Assembly (NCBI GenBank): GCA_035471805.1
Contig: DATIPS010000007.1
Location: 1-64,000, forward strand
Reading direction: 5' to 3'
From: Acidimicrobiia bacterium
Lineage (GTDB): Bacteria; Actinomycetota; Acidimicrobiia; Spongiisociales; JAHEDJ01
DNA: 64,000 nucleotides
The notes below the pieces were generated by a model. It worked only from the letters and a program-made list of their open reading frames with translations, was not told the origin of the DNA and did not search any database. Of this stretch, positions 7,708 to 15,821 are shown piece after piece (position 1 is the first letter of the stretch; each line of letters opens with the position of its first letter). Both the position numbers and the translations under genes were made by a program.

Positions 7708-9075
7708 ATGAGCACACTTCTTGTCCGCAACGCGGCCGTCGTCGCCACCATGGACGACGAGCGGCGAGAGATCCCCGACGGCGGTTTGTTCGCCAGAGAT
7801 GGATGGATCGAACAGGTAGGTCCCACCGATCAACTTCCCACCTCGGCCGACGAGATACTCGACGCCCGCCACCATGTCGTTCTGCCCGGTCTGATCAACA
7901 CACACCATCACCTCTACCAAACCTTGACCAGAGCGGTCCCGGCTGCGCAGGACGCCGGTCTCTTCGGTTGGCTGAAGACCCTCTATCCGATCTGGGCCCG
8001 AATGACCGGCGCCGACGTGTTCATCTCCACACAGGTGGGGTTGGCGGAACTCGCATTGTCCGGTTGCACCACCGCCTTCGACCATCTCTATCTGTTTCCG
8101 AACGACGCCAGACTGGATGATGAGATCGAGGCTGCGGGCACCGTGGGCATTCGGCTGCACGCCTCCCGCGGGTCGATGAGCCTCGGAGAGACGGACGGTG
8201 GACTCCCCCCCGATTCGGTCGTCGAGTCGGAGGATTCAATCCTGGAAGACACACGTCGCCTGATCGAGACTCACCACGATGCGGAACGCGGCGCCATGGT
8301 CAGGATCGTGGTCGCTCCGTGCTCCCCGTTCTCCGTCACAAGCGCCGGGATGCGGGAGTCGGCCGAGTTGGCCAGGCAGTACGGAGTGCACCTCCACACC
8401 CATCTGGCCGAAACGATCGACGAGCAGGAGTTCTGTCTCGAGATGTTCGGGTTGCCTCCGCTGGCCTATGCGGAGAGCGTGAACTGGGCGGGGCCGGACG
8501 TATGGTTCGCCCATGCCGTGCACATCGACGGGCCGGGCGTCGAATGGATGGCTTCCACAGGTACGGGCGCCGCGCACTGTCCTACTTCGAACATGCGGCT
8601 CGCCTCGGGTATCGCTCCGGTTCGCTCCTACCTCCAGGCCGGTGTTCGTCTCGGCCTGGGCGTTGATGGTTCGGCATCCAACGACGGATCACATCTCCTC
8701 GGGGAGGTTCGCCAGGCGATGCTCTTGAGCAGGCTGGCGGCGTCCCCGACGCTCGAGGGCGGCCCGCTTCTGACCGCCCGCACCGCCCTCGAGCTGGCCA
8801 CCCGGGGCGGAGCCGAGGTTCTCGGCCGCAACGACGTCGGTTTCCTGGCGCCGGGATTGGCCGCCGATTTCATCGCCATCGATCTGAATCGCCTCAGCTA
8901 TGCAGGGGCGCTGCACGACCCCGTCGCCGCAGTCGTGTTCTGTCAACCAGGCACCGTCGACTTCTCGTTCGTTCACGGCCGCCGCATCGTCGACCGGGGA
9001 CGGTTGACCACACTCGAACTCGGGCCGGTCGTGGAGAGCCACAACGCAGCGGCCCGGCGCCTGGTGAACGGCTGA
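7708..9075 (+). CDS. 8-oxoguanine deaminase (amidohydrolase family)
   Basis: 455 residues, full length for the ATZ/TRZ-like amidohydrolases. Metal ligands: NTHHHLYQTL at about 71-80 (HxH), HTHLAET at about 231-237, HAVHIDG at about 271-277 and the aspartate of LGVDGSASNDGS at about 315-326. The combination NTHHHLYQTLTRA and GSASNDGS is characteristic of 8-oxoguanine deaminase, converting the oxidised base to urate. Start ATG 7708 with a leaderless-type promoter. Urate would be the shared end point with the xanthine dehydrogenase encoded immediately downstream on the other strand. Cytosine deaminase-like activity is the main alternative. Confidence 0.85.
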   Translation: MSTLLVRNAAVVATMDDERREIPDGGLFARDGWIEQVGPTDQLPTSADEILDARHHVVLPGLINTHHHLYQTLTRAVPAAQDAGLFGWLKTLYPIWARMTGADVFISTQVGLAELALSGCTTAFDHLYLFPNDARLDDEIEAAGTVGIRLHASRGSMSLGETDGGLPPDSVVESEDSILEDTRRLIETHHDAERGAMVRIVVAPCSPFSVTSAGMRESAELARQYGVHLHTHLAETIDEQEFCLEMFGLPPLAYAESVNWAGPDVWFAHAVHIDGPGVEWMASTGTGAAHCPTSNMRLASGIAPVRSYLQAGVRLGLGVDGSASNDGSHLLGEVRQAMLLSRLAASPTLEGGPLLTARTALELATRGGAEVLGRNDVGFLAPGLAADFIAIDLNRLSYAGALHDPVAAVVFCQPGTVDFSFVHGRRIVDRGRLTTLELGPVVESHNAAARRLVNG

Positions 9076-9091
9076 GCACTCCCCACCGGCG

Positions 9092-11314
9092 CTATAGAGC
9101 GATGTCCTCGGGGCGAACCGGGACTCTGGTGAGTGCCTTGCCGGTCGCGTCGCGAATCGCCGCGACGACCGCCGGAGTGGAACTGATGGTCGGCAGCTCG
9201 GCAAAGCCTTTCGCTCCGAAAGGCCCCCAACTGGAAGGCTGCTCGATCAGGACTGCCTCGACCGGAGGAGCATCGAGGAACGTCGGCAGCAGGTAGTCGG
9301 TGAAGTTGGGGTTTCGAACGATGCCGCGGTCGACGATCAGTTCCTCCATGATGGCGAGGCCGATGCCCTGCATCGTCCCCCCTTCGATCTGCCCTATCAC
9401 GGACATCGGGTTGAGCGCGAAGCCAACGTCCTGCGCCGTGTCGATCTTGACCACCCTGACCAGGCCGAGCACCGGATCGACGTCCACGACGGCCCGATGC
9501 GCCGAGACGGCGAAGTCGACGTGGAGGTTTCCCTGTCCGTTCTCATCCGGTTCATCCGATCCCCGATGCCGGTGCCGGACATGGGCGGAGAAGTCTCCGG
9601 CAAGACACGCCTCCGGCAAAGTCGCCACGAGCCGGTCCCCGCGCCAGATGCCGTCTCTCGAAAGGCCGTCTGCGTCGAAGTGCTCGAGAAGTTCGCTCCT
9701 GAGTTGCTCGGCTGCTTTCAACACGGCACCACCCGACATCTGCGTCTGTCGGGAGGCAGACGTGGAGCCGGCCGAGCCGATCTTGGAGGTGTCGGCGAAC
9801 ACGACCCGGACGTCCTCGATACCGGTAACGCTCCTCGCAATCTGCTCCAGCACGGTCACCATTCCCTGCCCGACCTCGATGGCCGCCGTGTGAATATCCA
9901 GGCCGACCGGTGTCAAGGTGACCCGCGCCTCCGCGTAGTCGTCGAATCCTTCAGAGAACGCCAGGTTCTTGAAACCCACCGCGTAGCCGACACCGCGGAC
10001 AACGGCAGAGGCGGGAGTGGTCAGTCCGGTTCCCCCCGGAAGTTCTCGAGGATCGATGGAGATCGCCTCATCGGGAAGCGGCATCGCCCGCACCGATTCG
10101 ATCACCTCTCGGGTCGGAAGAGGTTCGGTTATCAGTTGTCCCGTTGTGGAGAGCACGTCGCCCGGACCGATCGCGTTGCGCAACCGGAACTCGAGGGGAT
10201 CCATGCCGAGTTCCTCGGCGAGTCGATCCATCTGCGATTCGACGGCGAAGCCCACCTGCACGGCCCCGAATCCTCGCATCGCACCGGCCGGCGGATTGTT
10301 GGTTCGTAGGGCGAATCCGTCCACGAACACATTCGGACACCGGTAGGGCCCTACGGCAAAACCCACCGCGTTGGCGATGACCGCCGGGCTCGTCATCGAG
10401 TACGCCCCGCCGTCGAGCAGCAGTTTCGCATCCACACGCACGAGATTCCCGGCGCGGTCCGCCTCGTGCCGGTAGTACATACGCGCCGAATGTCGCTTCA
10501 CGTGGGCGGCGAAGCTCTCCTCCCGTCCGAACACCATCCGCACCGGCCGCCCCGTCCGGAGGGCCAGCAGGCACAAGTGCGTCTGGAGGCTCAAGTCCTC
10601 GCGGGCACCGAACGCTCCGCCGAGCCCGGTCGGGTGAACCCGCACCTCTGCGGGTTGAAGCCCGAGGCACTCGACGATCTGCTCGTGATCGACATGTGTC
10701 CACTGGGTCGGCCCGTAGACGTCGACGCCGCCTGCGCCGTCCGGCACTGCGATACCCGCCTCGTTGCCGAGCGGCGCCTGATCCTGTGTGGCGGTCTCAT
10801 AGGTGGCCTCGACCACCACTTCGCCGTGCACGCCCCGGTCACCGCGATAGGAGACGGCCTTCCTCAAAACCTCGTCGCGCGCCAGAGCCTCATCCACATC
10901 CGTCAAAGGGTCGAGAGGCTCATAGGCCACATCGATTGCCTGCGCCGCTTGCGCGGCGGTCGTGGGATCGTCGGCCGCCACGATTGCCACCACTTCGCCC
11001 CAGTAGCGGATGGTTCCATCGGCCAGTACTGGTTGGTCGGCGACTATCTGACCCTGGAACCGCTTGGCGGGAAGATCATCGTACGTGAGGACCGCCTGCA
11101 CGCCGCTCATGGCAAGGGCCGGACCGACGTCCAGATGCGTCACCCTGGCATGAGCCAGCGGACCGCGTCGCGCCGCGCCCCACAACATGTCCTGGGCATA
11201 GAGGTCGGAGGCATAGGCGAAGCTCCCGGTCACCTTCGGAATCGAATCAGGACGGGGAACCGATTCACCCACGCCCCTGCGTACCTTTCCGGCGGTCTCG
11301 GTTCGCGTGGTCAT
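9092..11314 (-). CDS. Xanthine dehydrogenase, molybdenum-binding subunit
   Basis: 740-residue large subunit of the xanthine oxidase family. It carries the N-terminal aldehyde-oxidase hammerhead domain (IPKVTGSFAYASDLY), the cofactor loop GLGGAFGARED, the motif GAMRGFGAVQ, ASRQTQMSGGA and the C-terminal GAKGFAELP with the catalytic glutamate position. Together with the next two genes it hydroxylates hypoxanthine and xanthine to urate. Last gene of a three-gene operon transcribed leftward (FAD, 2Fe-2S, Mo); its ATG 11314 overlaps the iron-sulfur subunit stop. The neighbouring adenine and 8-oxoguanine deaminases favour xanthine over CO or nicotinate as substrate. Confidence 0.88.
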   Translation of the reverse strand: MTTRTETAGKVRRGVGESVPRPDSIPKVTGSFAYASDLYAQDMLWGAARRGPLAHARVTHLDVGPALAMSGVQAVLTYDDLPAKRFQGQIVADQPVLADGTIRYWGEVVAIVAADDPTTAAQAAQAIDVAYEPLDPLTDVDEALARDEVLRKAVSYRGDRGVHGEVVVEATYETATQDQAPLGNEAGIAVPDGAGGVDVYGPTQWTHVDHEQIVECLGLQPAEVRVHPTGLGGAFGAREDLSLQTHLCLLALRTGRPVRMVFGREESFAAHVKRHSARMYYRHEADRAGNLVRVDAKLLLDGGAYSMTSPAVIANAVGFAVGPYRCPNVFVDGFALRTNNPPAGAMRGFGAVQVGFAVESQMDRLAEELGMDPLEFRLRNAIGPGDVLSTTGQLITEPLPTREVIESVRAMPLPDEAISIDPRELPGGTGLTTPASAVVRGVGYAVGFKNLAFSEGFDDYAEARVTLTPVGLDIHTAAIEVGQGMVTVLEQIARSVTGIEDVRVVFADTSKIGSAGSTSASRQTQMSGGAVLKAAEQLRSELLEHFDADGLSRDGIWRGDRLVATLPEACLAGDFSAHVRHRHRGSDEPDENGQGNLHVDFAVSAHRAVVDVDPVLGLVRVVKIDTAQDVGFALNPMSVIGQIEGGTMQGIGLAIMEELIVDRGIVRNPNFTDYLLPTFLDAPPVEAVLIEQPSSWGPFGAKGFAELPTISSTPAVVAAIRDATGKALTRVPVRPEDIAL

Positions 11315-11775
11315 AGCTCATCCACCTCGATCAGGCTCATGATCGCCCGCTCGATGGCACCGTATCCGGTGCATCGACAGAGATTCCCCGACAGTGCTTC
11401 CCGGATCTCACCGGAAGTAGGCGAAGGATTGCGCTCCAGCAGGTCGACGCCGGCGACTACGAACCCGGGAGTGCAGAAACCACATTGCACGCCTCCATGG
11501 TCGATCAGCGCTTGTTGCAGCGGGTGGAGCTCGCCGTCGGAGACGATCCCCTCGACCGTCGTCACCGGCAGATCGTGAGCGTCGGCCGCCATGACCAGGC
11601 AGGAACACACCAGGTCACCATCGAGGAGCACCGAGCAGGAGCCGCACTCCCCCTGCTCACAGGCGTCCTTCGTGCCGAGCAGATTCAGTTCATCCCGCAG
11701 CACCTTCAACAGGCTGATCGGCGTGGTCACTTCCGCGTCGAGGACCTCTCCGTTGACTATCAACCGGACGTTCAT
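11311..11775 (-). CDS. Xanthine dehydrogenase, 2Fe-2S subunit
   Basis: 154-residue small subunit with two 2Fe-2S clusters: plant-ferredoxin type C39, C44, C47 and C59 (CEQGECGSC...C) and the second cluster C98, C101, C133 and C135 (CGFC...CRC). Start ATG 11775 is preferred over GTG 11784 because GGAGAGG lies 9 bases upstream of the ATG. Overlaps ATGA-wise with the FAD subunit upstream and 4 bases with the Mo subunit downstream. It passes electrons from molybdopterin to FAD. Confidence 0.92.
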   Translation of the reverse strand: MNVRLIVNGEVLDAEVTTPISLLKVLRDELNLLGTKDACEQGECGSCSVLLDGDLVCSCLVMAADAHDLPVTTVEGIVSDGELHPLQQALIDHGGVQCGFCTPGFVVAGVDLLERNPSPTSGEIREALSGNLCRCTGYGAIERAIMSLIEVDEL

Positions 11776-12572
11776 GCCAGGCACCTCTCCAGAGCACGGC
11801 GGGCGAGCACACCGACGGCCATCCTTCTGTACTCCTCTGTCGATCGATGATCGGTGATGGGTCGCGCTTCCTCCGAAACGAGCCGCTGAAACTCATCGAG
11901 TGCTGTTTCACCGGGCGCAGCTTCTCCGGTGATCATCTCCTCGGCCCGCCGGGCACGGAGAACCGTGGGTCCGACTGCGCCCATCGCCACCGTCGTTGCT
12001 CCCGCTCGATCCCTGGTGACACAGACGGAGGCAATCGCGATCACCATCGCTTGTCTCACCCCTATCTTGGCGAACGCCGTCCGCTCCGGCACGACCTCCG
12101 GAAGGTGGGCGCCGAGGATCACCTCGCCCGGCTGCAATGCGTTCTTCTTCGGCCCCGTGAGGAACTCGTCCCATCTAATCAGTCGAGATCCGGCACTCGA
12201 GACCAGCTCGACCGTGGCGTCGATTGCAGCCAGGAACGGCAGGGCATCTCCTGCCGGACTGGCGGTTCCGAGATTTCCCCCGATGGTGCCGGCCGCTCGA
12301 ATCTGCGGTGAACCGACCGTCCTGGACAGCTGGGCAAGGGCCTCTGTTTCACTGTGCTCCAGCCGTGCGTAGGTGACGCCGGAACCGATGAACGTGCTGT
12401 TCCAGATCTTGAGTTCCTGCACATTCCTGAGCGAGATGACGTTGTCCGGTCGCAAAACTCCTGCATTGACCAGAACCATGGAATCCGTGCCTCCGGCGAG
12501 GAGCAGAGCGTCCGGGAACGACGCGAGTGCATCAAACACGCCGGCCAGGTCCTGGGGTCGAACGATCTCCAT
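11772..12572 (-). CDS. Xanthine dehydrogenase, FAD-binding subunit
   Basis: 266-residue medium subunit (CO dehydrogenase flavoprotein type). FAD-binding motifs LLLAGGTDSM at about 24-33 and AAGTIGGNLGTASPAGD at about 92-108 are intact, and a C-terminal CO_deh_flav_C domain follows. First gene of the operon. ATG 12572 lies 7 bases after TAGCGT with no Shine-Dalgarno, a leaderless arrangement; a GTG 9 bases upstream is an alternative start. No dedicated XdhC chaperone is visible in this window. Confidence 0.9.
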   Translation of the reverse strand: MEIVRPQDLAGVFDALASFPDALLLAGGTDSMVLVNAGVLRPDNVISLRNVQELKIWNSTFIGSGVTYARLEHSETEALAQLSRTVGSPQIRAAGTIGGNLGTASPAGDALPFLAAIDATVELVSSAGSRLIRWDEFLTGPKKNALQPGEVILGAHLPEVVPERTAFAKIGVRQAMVIAIASVCVTRDRAGATTVAMGAVGPTVLRARRAEEMITGEAAPGETALDEFQRLVSEEARPITDHRSTEEYRRMAVGVLARRALERCLA

Positions 12573-12579
12573 GAGTGAC

Positions 12580-12585
12580 ACGCTA
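12580..12585 (-). promoter_or_regulatory. -10 box of a leaderless promoter (xanthine dehydrogenase operon)
   Basis: TAGCGT on the minus strand, then GTCACTC and ATG 12572 (7-base spacer). Confidence 0.6.
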
Positions 12586-12665
12586 GTGGGCCGTCGGCAC
12601 GACTGTGGAACAAGACCCGTCCGGCACCGGCTAGCTTCGTATCGAGCGATTCGGAGGTGACGCAC

Positions 12666-13352
12666 GTGGCCGACATCGAGGCAGTTCTGGAAACATGCGA
12701 GAGGCGGTTGGAGGCCGGTTCACCCGTTCAACTGGGGGCAGAGGGATTCTGGACGGTGATCGGGCGGGTCAAGCGGGATCCGGCACTCGTAGAGAAGTAC
12801 GCCGATCGGATCGGCCACATCGACAGACTCGCCTTCGAGGCCTGGGTGTTCCGCAGTTTTTCGATACGGTTCGGCGAGGTCTTGCTCTGGTTCGGAACGA
12901 TCGTCGGTCTGGCGATCATCTCGGCGGGCTATTACGTCGACGAACCCTGGAGCGCCTTGCTGCTCCTTGCCGGCACCGGAGTGCTTCTCACCACTACACA
13001 CGGACTCGGCCACCTGATCGTCGGCCGGATGGTCGGTATCCGGTTCACGCACTGGTTCATCGCGGGATTGAGCCGCCCGCAACCGGGCGTCAAGACCGAC
13101 TACGCCAGCTACTTGCGGGTCCCGGCTCGCAAGCGGGCCTGGATGCATGCCTCGGGTGCCCTCGTCACCAAGGCTATGCCCTTTCTGATGCTGGGTGCTG
13201 CCTGGGGCATGGAAGCCCCCGGCTGGTCGTGGATTGCGCTCATCGGACTCGGCCTGGTGTTGATCACTACCGATGTGACGTTGTCGACCAAGCAATCGGA
13301 TTGGAAGAAGTACGGGCGAGAAATGGCTATTGCACGGGAACTCGGCGAATAG
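12666..13352 (+). CDS. Membrane protein resembling M50 metalloprotease, catalytic Glu missing
   Basis: 228 residues with four or five hydrophobic segments (about 70-90, 96-112, 165-182, 186-203). Residues 112-116 read HGLGH in a hydrophobic helix followed by LIVGRMVGI, which is the position and context of the HELGH zinc motif of site-2/M50 proteases, but with glycine for the catalytic glutamate. Another M50-like feature is the aspartate in TTDVTLS near the C-terminus. Start GTG 12666 is set by GGAGG at 12653-12657; GTG 12657 lies inside that site. No partner gene is obvious; it is divergent from the xanthine dehydrogenase operon. Function unknown. Confidence 0.7.
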   Translation: MADIEAVLETCERRLEAGSPVQLGAEGFWTVIGRVKRDPALVEKYADRIGHIDRLAFEAWVFRSFSIRFGEVLLWFGTIVGLAIISAGYYVDEPWSALLLLAGTGVLLTTTHGLGHLIVGRMVGIRFTHWFIAGLSRPQPGVKTDYASYLRVPARKRAWMHASGALVTKAMPFLMLGAAWGMEAPGWSWIALIGLGLVLITTDVTLSTKQSDWKKYGREMAIARELGE

Positions 13353-13385
13353 CAGAGGGGGTCAGACTCTCCGCGAATGCTCGAA

Positions 13386-14384
13386 CTAACCCATCAGAAG
13401 GACGGCTGTACCTCCAAGAGACCCGGCCCGCAGCGCACCGAGTGCCTCATTGGCTCCGGCCAGAGGATATCCGTCCGTTGTGGTGACAACCGGAATCCGG
13501 ACCGCCAGATCGAGGAACTCCAGCGCATCGCGCCGCGTGTAGTTGGCAACGCTGCGTATCTGCCGCTCCAACCACAGGTCGTCGTAGTCGAACCGGGGAA
13601 CCTCGTCGAGGTGGATGGCGTTTATCGCCACCACTCCTCCCCTTTCCAGCGCCCGGAGGGCCTGGACGACCACGGAGCCGGCCGGTGCAAAGGTGATTGC
13701 CGCGTCGAGCCGTTCGGGCGCCCGGTCGGCATAGCTTCCGGCCCAAACTGCCCCGAGTTCGATGGCCCGCCGTTGTTCGGACTCAGATCTGGTGAAGACG
13801 TATGTCTCACAACCCCAGTGGGCAGCCACCTGAATGGTTAGTGATGCCGACGCCCCGAAGCCGAACAGGCCGAGCCGCCCCCCGGGCTGGATCCCCGCAA
13901 CCCGCAGTGACCGGTAACCGATCACACCGCCGCACAACAGGGGGGCGAGCTGCGGGCCGGTCGGTCCGGCTGGAAGCGGAAATGCGAAGTCGGCCCTCAC
14001 CTTCACCTGGTCGGCGAATCCACCGTCCCGATCCCAACCGGTGAAGCGGGCGAACCTGCACAGATTCTCACGTCCGCCGGCACAGAACACACATTCCCCG
14101 CACGCCCCGGCCACCCATCCGACGCCGGCCCGGTCACCGATCTTCCAGCCCGCCACACCCGCCCCGAGCGCGGCGACGGTCCCGACTATCTGATGACCCG
14201 GCGTGACGGGTAGCCGGTGTGCCTCGATGTCGCCCTCGACCAGTTGAAGATCCGTCCGGCAAACCGCGCAAGCTTCGACCTCGATGGCCAGCTCGAGTGG
14301 GGCGGGCTCGAGGTCGGGCAGTTCGACGAGCTGCAGAGGCGAATCCTCGACGGATGACTGCCGGACGAGTCGCATGGCGCGCAT
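13386..14384 (-). CDS. Zinc-dependent alcohol dehydrogenase (MDR family)
   Basis: 332 residues. Catalytic zinc ligands are in CAVCRTDLQ and TPGHQIVG; the structural zinc lobe CGECVFCAGGRENLC has all four cysteines. The nucleotide-binding region is LGLFGFGASASLTIQVA. The sequence is closest in style to AdhP/AdhA-like NAD(P)-dependent enzymes with TGWDRDGGFADQ and GVIGYRSLR. Start ATG 14384 (MRAMRLV) is preceded by CAGACT and a 6-base spacer, a leaderless-like layout. Substrate not predictable. Confidence 0.85.
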   Translation of the reverse strand: MRAMRLVRQSSVEDSPLQLVELPDLEPAPLELAIEVEACAVCRTDLQLVEGDIEAHRLPVTPGHQIVGTVAALGAGVAGWKIGDRAGVGWVAGACGECVFCAGGRENLCRFARFTGWDRDGGFADQVKVRADFAFPLPAGPTGPQLAPLLCGGVIGYRSLRVAGIQPGGRLGLFGFGASASLTIQVAAHWGCETYVFTRSESEQRRAIELGAVWAGSYADRAPERLDAAITFAPAGSVVVQALRALERGGVVAINAIHLDEVPRFDYDDLWLERQIRSVANYTRRDALEFLDLAVRIPVVTTTDGYPLAGANEALGALRAGSLGGTAVLLMG

Positions 14385-14470
14385 GCCTTGAGTCTGCCAC
14401 GGTCGAACCGCGTTCAATGAAGAATCGGCCTTAGACCAGGCGGATGCGAAGGTGGATCAAAACGCGGCGA

Positions 14471-14501
14471 GGCCCGGCGATACCGAACGCATCGCCGGGC
14501 C
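14471..14501 (-). terminator. Terminator of the TRAP transporter operon
   Basis: Perfect 11-bp stem GGCCCGGCGAT / ATCGCCGGGCC with a 9-base loop, 18 bases beyond the DctP stop. On the minus strand it is followed by TCGCCGCGTTTTG, a short T run. Confidence 0.75.
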
Positions 14502-14518
14502 CACCGTTGATTAGGCCG

Positions 14519-15736
14519 TTACAGAGTGAAGGCTCGGAGCATCGATGACTCGGCCAGAGCATGCCACTCCTGCACCGAGTCGCGGAACTGACGCCACGGG
14601 CCGAGAATCTCGTTGAACCGGCCGTCGGTAGCGGCAACCTCGTCGAGCACACCCTCGAAGTCGGTCTTGAAGGCCGTCAAGACGTCCTCGGGGAACTCCC
14701 TGATCTCGGCAACCTGCTTGACCTGGGCGAGGGCATCCGAGTTGAGCACGTCGTAGTTGGCCATCGTGCCGAGATTGGCTGCTTTGGCGGCGTTCTCCAC
14801 GGCGGCTTGATACTCCTCTGGCAGTTCATTCCACAAAGTCAGCGGCATCTGAACCTCGAGCGTCGAGCCAGGCTCCCACCACCCCGGGTGGTAGTAGTAG
14901 AGCTGGCTGCCGAGTTCACCCAATCCGAGGATGAGATCGTCGTACGGTCCCACCCACTCGGCCGCGTCGATCGCCCCTGTTTCGATCGATGTGATGATGT
15001 CGCCACCGGCCACAGTCACCTGCTCGGCTCCGAGATTGTTGAAGCTGCGGCCTGCCAGACCGGGAATCCTCATCTTGAGGCCCTGGAGATCGGCGACCGA
15101 ATTGATCTCCTTGGTGAACCAGCCACCCATCTGCACGCCTGTGTTGCCGGCCGGGAACTGGATGAGGCCGAACTCTTCCGCGTAGTACTCGCGCAGCATC
15201 TCCAGACCGCCGCCCGCGTAGAGCCATGCGTTCTGCTGGCGTGAGGTGAGGCCGAAAGGCACAGCCGTTCCGAACTGCGTCGCCGGGCTGAGGCCTACGT
15301 AGTAGTAGGACGCGGTGTGGCCTGCCTCGGCGCCACCGTCGCGCACCGTCGGCAGAACCTCGAGGCCACCGACCAGCTCGCCGGCCACGCGCGGAGTCAC
15401 GGTGAACTTTCCACCCGTCATCTTCTTCAGTTCGTCGGAGAAGATCTGGGCTCCGGCTCCAATGGTCCCGATCAGCGATCCGGGCCAGCTCGTCGGCATC
15501 TGCCAGTTGAGAACCGGCAGGTCGGATTGCGACAGAATGACTTCGGTGATCTCCGTGGTGTCATCGGCCAGGGTGGTGCTGACCGCGGCGTCTTCGTCAC
15601 TGCTGCATGCTGCCAGGATCGATCCGGCAGCAGCAAGTCCGGCGACGCCGATGCCACTCTTGATGAAATGGCGTCGACTTACGCTTAGGTCTTCGACTCT
15701 TTCGTCCGTCTCCTGCGGAGATACGTGCTGAGACAT
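14519..15736 (-). CDS. dctP: TRAP transporter substrate-binding lipoprotein, DctP family
   Basis: 405 residues. The N-terminus has a twin-arginine motif RRHFIK (21-26) leading to a lipobox LAAC with C44, so the protein is probably exported folded and anchored. The binding domain has the conserved arginine region LKMRIPGLAG and DAAEWVGPYDD, the latter typical of the TakP-like branch that binds 2-oxo acids. Start ATG 15736 has GGAGGACC upstream. Third gene of a leftward DctQ-DctM-DctP operon. The actual ligand is inferred from family only. Confidence 0.9.
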   Translation of the reverse strand: MSQHVSPQETDERVEDLSVSRRHFIKSGIGVAGLAAAGSILAACSSDEDAAVSTTLADDTTEITEVILSQSDLPVLNWQMPTSWPGSLIGTIGAGAQIFSDELKKMTGGKFTVTPRVAGELVGGLEVLPTVRDGGAEAGHTASYYYVGLSPATQFGTAVPFGLTSRQQNAWLYAGGGLEMLREYYAEEFGLIQFPAGNTGVQMGGWFTKEINSVADLQGLKMRIPGLAGRSFNNLGAEQVTVAGGDIITSIETGAIDAAEWVGPYDDLILGLGELGSQLYYYHPGWWEPGSTLEVQMPLTLWNELPEEYQAAVENAAKAANLGTMANYDVLNSDALAQVKQVAEIREFPEDVLTAFKTDFEGVLDEVAATDGRFNEILGPWRQFRDSVQEWHALAESSMLRAFTL

Positions 15737-15821
15737 GTCGCGGTCCTCCTCCGATCGCTCGAACCGTTTTAGCACGCCGCCGTAGGTGATGTCGACCGAT
15801 CGCGAGAAAAAATGATCCGGT

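Noticed and set aside
10466-11578. Long plus-strand open frame opposite xanthine dehydrogenase
   Set aside because: The opposite strand encodes intact Mo and 2Fe-2S subunits with all expected motifs.
12666-13352. Active M50 metalloprotease
   Set aside because: The catalytic glutamate is replaced by glycine (HGLGH).
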